Assembly (NCBI GenBank): GCA_030789695.1
Contig: CM061142.1
Span: 161,078,391-161,142,390 of the forward strand
Direction of reading: 5' to 3'
Origin: Scilla litardierei
Lineage: Eukaryota; Streptophyta; Magnoliopsida; Asparagales; Asparagaceae
Length of the DNA: 64,000 bases
The position numbers were made by a program, and so were the translations under genes. This document shows, piece by piece, positions 47,401 through 55,401 of the stretch; the stretch's first letter is position 1; every line of letters starts with the position of its first letter. The notes under the pieces are model-generated. The model was given only the letters and a program-made list of their open reading frames with translations, did no database searches and had not been told where the DNA came from.

Positions 47401-48532
47401 TCCTTCTAATATCTGGAGCAAAGAGGACGTCGTACAATAATAATGTCCGGCCGTTGTCGAGAACTAGCTTACATGTTCCGACGCCTTTGACTTCAACACG
47501 AGTGTTGTTGCCGACGTATATCCACTTTGTTCCTTGAGTTATCCTTCGATACTCTACGAAGAACCTTCTGTCCTTCGCAACGTGGTCTGTGGCCCCTGAA
47601 TCAATCAACCAAAAATAGTTAGATTCAGCAAGAAACATGGAACTAGAAACACATATGTAACTAGCCCTACAAGTTACCTTATCACTTCCATCCGTACACT
47701 TACGGGCGAAGTGACCGTACTTGTTGCACTTAAAGCACTTGATCTTCTTCAAGTTTTTCTTCTTTGAGTGCACATTCTTTTGCCACTTTTTGTTCTTTGT
47801 CTTCTTTGAGGTTTCCGGTTCTTGCTTTCGTTCGTTCACAAACCTTAAGCGTTTATTTTTCCGCTTATTTCCTCCATGTGAGGAACTAGCGGCCACGTGC
47901 ACTTCTGCACTTGGTTTTGCGGCTTGAATCCGCTCTTCCTCGAGTTCGAGGTGTTTCGATACATCGCTTAAAGTTTTAATGCACTCATTATGAGTGAGAT
48001 GCATTTTCATGTTATCCCAGCTATCTGGGAGTGAACGAATGACTGCTTGGATCTGCTGTTCGTCAGACAGCGTAACACCCGCATCCTTTAATTCAGATAT
48101 AAGATTCGCCATGTGGCGGAGATGCTTTTTCATAGAATGATCTCGCCGCATCTTGTACGAATCAAATTGAATATTCAAGGAGCGGAGTTTGGTAACCGAA
48201 GTTCCACCAAACTTTACTTCTAGCTCAGACCATATGTCTTTAGCTAGATCGAATTCCCAAAATAGACGCATTATGTCATTGTCCATCGCGGACAGTAACG
48301 TAATGCGTGCTATTTTGTTCTTTCGAGTCCAAGTGTCATAAGCTTCCCGGTCCCTCTTGTGTTGGGCCGTATTGCCCAACTCAGGTTCTACCATTATGTT
48401 TTGGAGTGTTTCGAGCACATCTTGCTCCTCCAAAACATATTGGATTTTAATTGACCAAAGTTTATAATTGTCGCCGTTTAGCTTTTCACCTTTGTTAAGC
48501 TCTGCGACAATATTCTTAGAAGCGGTAGACAT
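44462..48532 (-). CDS. Copia C gag-pol polyprotein (about 1356 aa), intact
   Basis: Single frame encoding everything needed for particle formation, cleavage, reverse transcription and integration. I place the start at 48532 (MSTASKNIVAELNKGEK) because it aligns with Copia B; an ATG 13 codons upstream is also open. In that longer numbering: gag about 14-260; zinc knuckle CFKCNKYGHFARKC at 279-292; protease DSGATDH at 324-330; HHCC zinc finger about 463-497; integrase triad D523, D586, E622 with 35 residues between the last two; RT with MDVKTAFLNG near 961 and YVDD at 1047-1050; RNase H with TDADWAG near 1218 and STMEAEF near 1257. A three-fold IPSGSDV repeat lies at about 797-816 between integrase and RT. 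No missing catalytic residue was found. Confidence 0.97.
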   Translation of the reverse strand: MSTASKNIVAELNKGEKLNGDNYKLWSIKIQYVLEEQDVLETLQNIMVEPELGNTAQHKRDREAYDTWTRKNKIARITLLSAMDNDIMRLFWEFDLAKDIWSELEVKFGGTSVTKLRSLNIQFDSYKMRRDHSMKKHLRHMANLISELKDAGVTLSDEQQIQAVIRSLPDSWDNMKMHLTHNECIKTLSDVSKHLELEEERIQAAKPSAEVHVAASSSHGGNKRKNKRLRFVNERKQEPETSKKTKNKKWQKNVHSKKKNLKKIKCFKCNKYGHFARKCTDGSDKVTCRASYICVSSSMFLAESNYFWLIDSGATDHVAKDRRFFVEYRRITQGTKWIYVGNNTRVEVKGVGTCKLVLDNGRTLLLYDVLFAPDIRRNIVSVVLLMSLDYECRFYKQYVDLVCNNALIGSGNICNGLIVLNTMYDDSSSINESFHLTNVSNSESEIICWHARLGHIGPTRMDRLAKSGLLSNVSKVEMSTCEHCLVGKTCRKPFGTGTRAEVPLQLIHSDICGPMNVKTRRAKSYFITFIDDFTRFGHIYLISHKSEALACFKNYMSLVENQLDRKIKVLRTDRGGEYQSISFKELCDEKGIVHQVTMPYTPQQNGVAERRNMTLMEMVRSMMSQANLPITFWGDALLTAAFILNRVPSKSVSSTPYELWNNRTPDLNILKPWGCASYAHLSSHKYGKLGPRGRKCIFIRYAENSKGYVFVGQEDNGGLIEFESRDVVFLEKEFPRQDEISQDLSLFETWDQEGSERSSGRILGEEENTFQTSPMDDTNDTNPIPSGSDVIPSGSDVIPSGSDQTQTRRSNRTRLTPLRFEDEFPQTFMTLLQDDDEPANFKQAVICPAKDKWIAAMEEELQSMKTNQVWDLVNLPKGRRAIGNKWVLKIKHKADGSIEKYKAHLVAKGFTQQEGIDYEETFSPVVRFTSIRLILAMVACLDLELHQMDVKTAFLNGELDEEIYMEQPNGFVQEENKHKVCKLRKSIYGLKQSSRQWYMRFQEVVLSYGFSMLDEDNCVYIKRIKNKYVIMSLYVDDILIAGKDKRLILDIKTWLSSVFEMKDMGEAAYILGVKISRNRSKKLLSLSQETYIKKVLERFNMQDCKPIDTPISKGEGLCLEMCPKDPKEKKAMEKVPYSSAVGSLMYAMMCTRPDICYAVGMVSRYQSNPGQAHWKAVKRILRYLKGTADYALCYQGNTLRLEGYTDADWAGDLDERRSTSGFVFLLGNGAISWSSKKQTCIALSTMEAEFVAFSMAVQEAVWLRKFLDRLTNATDSSTVPIYSDSQPSIAYVKDPKFHCKTKHIDIRFKFAKDYDKRKEVDIGYISTHEMIADPLTKAIPKDVFYKHLSSMGMRRC
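46128..46190 (-). repeat. Three 21-bp repeats in the integrase-RT linker
   Basis: ATCACTCCCACTTGGAATGA-type units three times in a row, encoding IPSGSDV on the minus strand. Each unit holds AAGTGGGAGTGAT on the coding strand, which resembles the family polypurine tract. Copia B has a related but non-tandem arrangement at about 34025-34075. Confidence 0.85.
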
Positions 48533-48992
48533 ATTCGATTCAAAAAACTGCAAAGAAAAATGGAAAAACACGATCGAAATTCAATGCATAAAGTTTTGAT
48601 TCTTTAAACACTTGATAAGTTCCTTGGATGCGTTGAAATGTTACTCTAGAATCGAGAAGTTCACTACGTTCCCAACTACCATCTAGAAGTAACTTTCAAA
48701 GTATCCCTCTTACTTATCTTAAGTAAAAAGGAATCAGAAATAATACCCGTATGGTATTAGCAGCGGAAAATTACTTTGAAAAACATATCTTTCAAAATAG
48801 AATAGGTGAGAATTAGCGCAAAGAATTTTAACGCAACAATTGCCAAGCCACGAGACCTGTTCTACACACCCATGGGTTAGATAACCATGGCCGGATCGTG
48901 GTAGGACTTGGAATTCTAAATTGCGCTGTCCCGATTTAAGGACGGGACATAACCTATTTGAAAAACATCTTTTTCCAAAAAATTTGAAAGCA

Positions 48993-49133
48993 CGTTGGCT
49001 AATCTCCGTAGAGTAGAACACAACGTCACAAGTACATTGGCTAATCTCCGTAGAGTAGAGCACAATGACATGGCTAATCTCGCATGAAGTAGAGCACTAT
49101 GGCTAATCTTCAAGGAGTAGAGCCCAAAAAACT
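48993..49133 (-). repeat. Degenerate tandem repeats in Copia C leader
   Basis: Four diverged units of about 25-45 bp with the core GGCTAATCTCCGTAGAGTAG, between gag and the GC-rich block. Confidence 0.75.
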
Positions 49134-49336
49134 TCATTAAAACGTTAGTCCCGTATGAACTAGTCGGCACTGTGGTTAGCCCCGTATGGGCTAATCGACA
49201 CATTCGAGTTTGACCAATGCCTTTTGTCACCCCGTATGGGTCAGTTGGTAAGTTTGCAGTCGACTCAGACCTTCTGCCAGATTGGTCGACCAAAAACGCA
49301 AAATTGGTCGACCAATTTTCGAAATGCAAATTCTCC

Positions 49337-49772
49337 CGGCCAGGGCCTCTGCCCTGGCCGGGGCTTGGCCAAGGGCCGGCCAGGGCCTCTGCCCTGGCCG
49401 GCCAGGGGCCCTGGCCCCCTCGGCCAGGGGCGGCCAGGCCCTGGCCTCTGCCAGGGCCGGCCGGCCAGGCCACTGGCCGGGGCCAGGTATCCTGCCCTGG
49501 CCTCGGCTGGGCCCTGGCCTGAGGCCAGGGCGCTGCACTGGCCTCTGCCAGGGCGGCCTGGCCGCTGGCCGGGGCCAGGGCTCCTGCCCTGGCCTCGGCC
49601 AGGCCCTGGCTTGAGGCCAGGGCGCCGGCCCTGGCCACTGCCAGGGCCGGCCTGGCCTTGGCCGGCCACTGCCGGCCTGGCCATGGCCGGCCATGGCTTG
49701 GCCATGGCCGGTCATGGCCAAGGCCATTCGGCGTTAGCCGGCCATGGCCCCTTTGGCCATGGCCGGCCACCC
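49337..49772 (-). repeat. GC-rich GGCCAGGGCC-type leader repeat of Copia C
   Basis: About 435 bp composed almost only of GGCC, CCAGGG, CCTGG and GGCCATGG words, lying in the leader between the 5' LTR and gag. Many words are self-complementary, so the RNA should form very stable structure. Long frames on both strands exist only because stop codons cannot easily occur in this composition. Confidence 0.9.
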
Positions 49773-50064
49773 CCTTTAAATGGGGTTGCCGCACTCATTC
49801 CTCCCCCTTGATGGGGTGGTCGCCGGTGGTTATTGGTCGTAGCCAACCCCCTCCGCATGGGGAGAGGGGGTGCATGGCCTTCATAGCCCATTTGGCCATG
49901 GTGCACATGCACCAAATTTACTCTTACCCGATGGAAATAACTACCATCATCTTCCTCGATGAAGCACCCGTTCGTCGATGAAGCACCCGTTCGTCGAGAA
50001 ATTAGTTATTTTCTAATGGCCGTGTGCCAAAAATGAAAAATAACATACTACATGAACGGTCGGT

Positions 50065-50210
50065 TCTTCCCGTCACGGAGAGTTCCTACCATATCCGTAA
50101 TGATAGGAGACCCTAACGTGAAAAGAACAACCGCTGCGTTCTCTCCGTCACGAAGCGTTCCTACTATATCCGTAATAGTAGGAGACCCATTCGTAAAAAA
50201 GACAACGACT
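50065..50210 (-). repeat. Two ~73-bp leader repeats of Copia C
   Basis: Two diverged tandem units with CCGTCACG.AG.GTTCCTAC.ATATCC; the second includes CCTACTATA...TAGTAGG, a small hairpin. Homologous to 37936-38085 in Copia B. Confidence 0.7.
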
Positions 50211-50258
50211 CGTTCATAGTTTCGACGGGGCGGCGGTTTGACCGGGGCGAACCCATAT

Positions 50259-50271
50259 GGCTCCGATACCA
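50259..50271 (-). promoter_or_regulatory. Primer binding site of Copia C (initiator Met tRNA)
   Basis: The minus strand reads TGGTATCGGAGCC one base after the 5' LTR. It differs from the Copia B site only by CAG to CGG in the middle. Confidence 0.88.
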
Positions 50272-50272
50272 A

Positions 50273-50878
50273 TGTAGGATCCTGCCCAAAACAGAGTTAG
50301 GATCGATAATTAAAGTGGAGACTTACGCTTGCGTATGCGGAACGGTAGTCTCGGAACTTTGCCTTCGGATTCGCCACGACGGATCGAGTCTTCTCACGAA
50401 CGGAGTAAGGCTACTAATCCACAATCTAAATCTCTATTTTAGATTAAGAACTTGGAAGGAGGGAGAGGAAATATTTCTGCAGAGCTTCGCTATGAAGAAG
50501 ATGCATGCATGAATTTCATGCAAATGGTGTAAGGAAAATGGCTACCCTTGGGTCTTATTTATAGCCCCCAAGGTAGTTATTTTAGGGTAAGTTGTTCCTT
50601 TGGAACAACTTAATTAAGGTGTACCATGATGCATGGCACATTATAAGCTTAAGTTGTACCATATGCATGGTACAACATAAGCTTAAGATATTCCCCCTTT
50701 ATTAGCCATATGTCGCATGCATTTATGCATATATAATGCGACTTTCCCACTCATACAGAGATCCTCTCCGCAAGGGAACAGATTCCCTTTGCACACGACT
50801 TCGTGTGCGCGACGTTCGAGGTCCGTATTCCCTCGTACATCCCCCACAAGGGTGTACAAACGTCTTCCATATCCAACA
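50273..50878 (-). repeat. 5' LTR of Copia C
   Basis: 606 bp, identical to the 3' LTR. This is the promoter LTR for the minus-strand gag-pol gene. Confidence 0.97.
50556..50563 (-). promoter_or_regulatory. TATA box of Copia C 5' LTR
   Basis: TATTTATA on the + strand, TATAAATA on the minus strand, followed on the minus strand by ...AGACC. Transcription would start about 25-30 bases further, near 50528. Confidence 0.65.
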
Positions 50879-50883
50879 GGGTC
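50879..50883. repeat. Target site duplication GGGTC (right) of Copia C
   Basis: Matches 42792-42796. Confidence 0.95.
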
Positions 50884-51792
50884 GAGCTCCGGTGTTGGGT
50901 GGGCCGTCGGGGAATCGTGTCCTTACGGCTACCCCCGGTACGCTCTGGAGAGGCCTGCACCCCTGGCTGTGAGGAGAAGTTGGCGATGTTTCGTTCGAAG
51001 AAGGCCAACATCGAGAGATTTCCGGAAGAGGATCTTTTAAGGCTGATCTACTCGGTCGGGAAGGGTGAGTCGGTCTTCGACGAGGCCGGCATGGCGGCGA
51101 GGCTCGCCGAGAACTACCAACTACCTAGGGATAGGTAATCCCTGGTGCATGTGGGCACGGAACGGCTAGGGGCCACCGTGACATGGCATCTCGCGCAGGT
51201 ATCTTGTCGGGCTAGGCTGGGTGGTACTGCAGGGTTTGTCCCTGATGAGCCTAATTTTCCATGTTCATGTGTGCAAGCCAGTACGGCGATGGCTACCTTG
51301 CAGCGCCGTGCTTCTGCCCTTATCATGGCTGAGCTCGCGTTGGCAAGTATGAAGGGGGAGCTCGATAAGGAGAAGTCTAGGCATGTCGCACTGAAGAAGT
51401 CTTTCGCAGAGCAGCGGACGTCGCTCGAGGAGTATCGGCTGTGCGTAGAGGAGCTCGAGGAGTAGATCGCTGCCAGTCGTTCTCGACAGACCGAGCTGGA
51501 AGGAGAGGCCGAGCAGTGCCGGGTCAGGATGGGCGATATGGAGTCGCGGGTGAAGGCCGTCGAGGAAGCGCTGTCGAAAAGGACGGAGGTGTTCCGGGAG
51601 TATCAGGTGAAGACCTTAGCGCCCCAGCTTGCCCAAGAAAAGATGAAGGCGTGGGAGGCGGGTCGGAAGGAGGGGTTGGAGATCGGCTGGGAGGCAGGGT
51701 GGAACGCGTGTCTGCAGAGGGTCAAGGAAAGAGCCCTCGCCCTTCACCCTCCTTTAGAGGTCGATTTCAAGGCATTGGCAGCCTTGGAGTAG

Positions 51793-53466
51793 GAAGATGA
51801 GGAGGAGGAGGGAAACCTCGAGGCGAACGTGGAGGGGCCAGGAGCTGGAGAACTAGGGTCGGGCAGTGCTCCGCGGGACGGCCCTGAAGGAGGCGAACGA
51901 ACTGACCGGTAGGGCGTCCTGTTAGGAAACTTGACCTTGTTGTATTACCTTTTGTAATAGGTAGGGGGGATCTGGAGGGAGGCCCGTCTTGTCAAGTCGC
52001 CTCGCTATATTTGTAGGATATCTTGCTTTCTAATATAACACGGATTTTTCCCTGCCATGTGTGAATTTTTGTTGTCTTTATAAAATTCAAGTATAATACA
52101 AAGGTAGCGCTACACATTGAGTCGTGTGAGTGGGGTGGGCGAGGGCGTAGCTCGCCCCGTTCCCTAGTCAGGTCTGGGTGGAGGCCTGCGAGCTCGCCAT
52201 GGGAGCCGGCCAGGGTCGCTCCTGAGTTAGGACGTGCTTGGATGGCACTTGGGTGTTGAACAACTGTTTCGTGAGCAACTTTTTCATTGATCCTTATAGG
52301 AATTTTAACTTAGCTATTACATGAAGTCTTGATACAGTCTGCGGTAGTTAGGTAAGTACGACCCAAACTGTTGGCGGGCTGGGGAGTCGTTCTCTCCTGC
52401 TGTAAACTGCATCAGGATGGGCGGACTACTGTCTGCAGGGCGGCCCTCCTTATCTTCCGTTGCTCGTTGTGTTCCTCTGCACGTCTCCTATGCTGAAGGG
52501 TTGCAAGTTCTCCTTGGCTGCTTGGATTCTCCAAGGAAGCTCTCTTGCTATCGTCCTCCATCAGATCGCTCTTACAGGGTTTTCTCGAAAGGAGGTCGGA
52601 GGGAAACCCTGGGAGAGGAGGAGCACGAGGTGGCGGTGGCACACTGCGTCGTCTTTTGCCTTCTTGCCCATGACGGGTTGTAAGGTCTCTTTGGGGAGTC
52701 CTTACATCGAATGAAAACCCTGGACGAGTTGGGGGACAAGGCGAAGGTGGCGGCGGGGGTCGGGGTGGAGCGGATGCGGGTTGCGGGGAGCGAGCCGCCG
52801 CAAGTCCTCCGATTTGACTGTTTCATCTGGTTAGAGCAGTCGGAGGATCGGAGGGCGGGGCTCCCCTTGTGTAAGAGGAATAGCCCATCGGCAATCCGTA
52901 TGTAAGAGGAATAGCCTATCGGCGGCTGCCGCGTGGAAGTGATCGCCTGTCGGTGTAGGATCCATTGATGGCCGGGCGCCTCCCTTTTATTCAGGCGGGG
53001 GGGTGTCTTGAAGCTTTTCATACTTGGTGGAGGGGATTGAGATCAGTCCTCATGTTTTCCTTTTCTTTTTCTTTCTCTCCTTCGGAAGGGTGATGGGGGG
53101 TATTTATAGTGGGATTTTATTGACGGTTTTCCCGGAGTTAATGCGATGAGCTGGCATCATCAATGGGCTCTTCAGAATCACGTCCTTTGGGAACCACCTT
53201 TTCCAGGTGGCGCTGGACGCGATTCGTCAGCCCTTGCCTCTCGGGAGGTGTGTCGTCATTAATGGCGCGTTTTCCGAGCGTCCTTTCGTTTCGACTAGTC
53301 TTATCAGGGGCCTGCTTTATCGGGATCCGGCATTGTCCAATGGTTCTTGGCCCATATGAGGCCTGCCTCGGCCTACGTGTCGTTGTCCTTTTCCCGAGGT
53401 CCGTGCGCTGGAGGATCATGGGTCTGCTTGGGAGGATGGTGATCGAGTGGATATCTCGGCCTGCGC
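51793..53466. other. Noncoding region of Tat element downstream of accessory gene
   Basis: It contains the likely 3' end of the accessory transcript (T-rich and TAATATAACAC near 52030), a two-copy GTAAGAGGAATAGCC repeat at 52870-52917, and a TATTTATA motif near 53101. Open frames here lack family motifs. It separates the accessory gene from the tandem array. Confidence 0.5.
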
Positions 53467-55396
53467 TTCTCCTCGGCCCCAGAATTCTTGAGAGGGGGAG
53501 TGAGCGCGTAGCTCGGCCCGTGCCCTTCTCTGGTTTGGGTGGCGAGGGTTGGCCCTACCCCAGAGTTCTTGAGGGGGGAGCGAGCGCGTAGCTCGGCCCA
53601 TGCCCTTCTCTGGTTTGGGTGGCAAGGGTTGGCCCTGCCCCAGAGTTCTTGAAGGGGGACGAGCGTGTAGCTCGGCCCGTGCCCTTCTCTGGTTTGGGTG
53701 GTGAGGGTTAGCCCTGCCCCAGGGTTCTTGAGGGGGGACGAGCGCGTAGCTCGGCCCGTGCCCTTCTCTGGTTTGGGTGGCGAGGGTTAGCCCTGCCCCA
53801 GAGTTCTTGAGGGGGGAGCGAGTGCGTAGCTCGGCCCGTGCCCTTCTCTGGTTTGGGTGGCGAGGGTTGGCCCTGCCCCAGCGTTCTTGAGGGGGGACCC
53901 AGTGCATAGCTTGGCCCGTGCCCTTCTCTAGTTTCGTTTTCGAGGGTTGGCCCTGCCCCATAGTTCTTGAGGGGGAAGCGAGCGTGTAGCTCAGCCTGTG
54001 CCCTTCTCTGGTTTGGGTGGCGAGGGTTGGCCAAGCGCCAGAGTGCTTGAGGGGGGACCGAGCGTGTAGCTCGGCCCGTGCACTTCTCTGGTTTGGGTGG
54101 TGAGGGTTGGCCCTGCCCCAGAGTCTGAAGGGGAAGCGAGCACATTGCTCGGCCCATGCCTTTCTCTGGTTTGGGTGGAGAGGGTTGGCCCTGCCCCAGA
54201 GTTCTTGAGGGGGGAGCGAGCGCGTAGCTCGGCCCATGCCCTTCTCTGGTTTGGGTGGCGAGGGTTGGCCCTACCCCAGAGTTCTTGAGGGGGGAGCCAG
54301 CGCGTAGCTCCGCACGTGCCCTTCTCTGGTTTGGGTGGCGAGGGTTGGCCCTGCCCCAAAGTTCTTGAAGGGGGAGCGAGCGCTAGCTCGGCCCGTGCCC
54401 ATCTCTGGTTTGGGTGGCGAGGGTTGGCCCTGCCCCAGAGTTCTTGAGGGGGGAGCGAGTGCATAGCTCGGCCCGTGCCCTTCTCTGGTTTGGGTGGCGA
54501 GGGTTGGCCCTGCCCCAGAGTTCTTGAGGGGGGAGCGAGCGCGTAGCTCGGTCCGTGCCCTTCTCTGGTTTGGGTGGCGAGGGTTGGCCCTGTCCCTGAG
54601 TTCTTGAGGGGGGAGCAGGCGCATATCTCGGCCTGTGCCCTTCTCTGGTTTGGGTGGCGAGGGTTGGCCCTGCCCCAGAGTTCTTGAGGGGGGAGCGAGC
54701 GCATAGCTCGGCCCTTGCCCTTCTCTGGGTTGGGTGGCGAGGGTTGGCCCAGCCCCAGAGTCTGGAGGGGGGAGCGAGCACGTAGCTCAGCCCGTACCCT
54801 TCTCTGGTTTGGGTGGCGAGGGTTGGCCCTGTCCCAGAGTCTGGAGCTGGGAGCGAGCGCGTAGCTCGGCACGATCCCTTTTCTGGTTTGGGTGGTGAGG
54901 GTTGGCCCTGCCCCAGAGTTCTTGAGGGGGAGCGAGCACGTAGCTTGGCCCGTGCCCTTCTCTGGTTTGGGTGGCGAGGGTTGGCCCTGCCCCAGAGTTC
55001 TTGAGGGGGGAGCGAGCGCGTAGCTCGGCCTGTGCCCTTCTCTGGTTTGGGTGGCGATGGTTAGCCCTGCCCCAGAGTTCTTGAGGGGGGAGCGAGCGCA
55101 TAGCTCGGCCCGTGCACTTATCTAGTTTAGGTGGCGACGGTTGGCCCTGCCCCAGAGTCTGGAGGGGGGATCGAGCGAGTAGCTCGGCCCGTGCCCTTCT
55201 CTGGTTTAGGTGGTGAGGGTTGGCCCTGCCCCAGAGTTCTTGAGGGGGGAGCGAGCGCGTAGCTCGGCCCGTGCCCTTCTCTAGTTTGGGTGGCGAGGGT
55301 TGGCCCTGCCCTTGAGTTCTTGTGGGGGGACCGAGTGCGTAGCTCGTCCTGTGCCCTTCTCTGGTTTGGGTGGCGAGGGTTGGCCCTGCCCCAGAG
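53467..55396. repeat. 80-bp tandem repeat array (about 24 copies) of Tat element
   Basis: A head-to-tail array whose unit is about 80 bp and includes GTAGCTCGGCCCGTGCCCTT, TCTGGTTTGGGTGGCGAGGG, TTGGCCCTGCCCCAGAGTTC and TTGAGGGGGGAGCGAGCGC. Counting the CTGGTTTGGG core gives about 24 units. Units differ by point changes and small deletions; those with TCTGGAGGGG are a shorter subtype. The array ends abruptly at the Athila-like insertion, whose target duplication uses the last bases. All three minus-strand frames remain open over long stretches because the unit lacks stops on that strand. Confidence 0.95.
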
Positions 55397-55401
55397 TCTT
55401 G
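55397..55401. repeat. Target site duplication TCTTG (left) of Athila-like element
   Basis: Repeated at 62878-62882. Confidence 0.95.

Larger units (their letters stand above)
42797..50878 (-). mobile_element. Copia C: young, apparently intact Copia element
   Basis: An 8082-bp element on the minus strand with two 606-bp LTRs that I find identical base for base, a perfect GGGTC target duplication, a primer binding site, a polypurine tract, and an uninterrupted gag-pol frame. All parts required for autonomous transposition in cis are present. It is inserted in the Tat accessory gene and belongs to the same family as Copia B. Confidence 0.97.
41473..51792 (+). pseudogene. Transposase_28-type accessory gene of Tat element, split by Copia C
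   Basis: The function of this family is unknown; it travels with Tat/Ogre-related Gypsy elements. The first exon from 41473 has a Ser/Gly-rich N-terminus, then the family block from about residue 93 (RAKYIRLPYDVRLSTASERVYF, GEVGIYVAYFDQGL, LSLCQLMPNSVSAIIGFLVLC). One TAG at 42160 interrupts it; the frame continues to a donor at 42288 and an acceptor near 42385. The next exon holds an acidic stretch and basic KKRLRP / QKRRKR motifs, possible nuclear signals. Copia C is inserted at 42797. After 50884 come an exon to about 51199 with a TAA near 51136, an intron to about 51279, and a long Glu/Lys-rich coiled coil (51287-51792) with a TAG at about 51463. Confidence 0.75.

Noticed and set aside
48916..49811. 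Open frames up to 292 codons in the Copia C leader
   Set aside because: Same reason: compositional frames in the GC-rich block, with no conserved sequence.
53416..55101. Minus-strand open frames up to 293 codons with RANPRHPNQ-type repeats
   Set aside because: They are translations of the 80-bp tandem array in all three frames; a gene would show one preferred frame.
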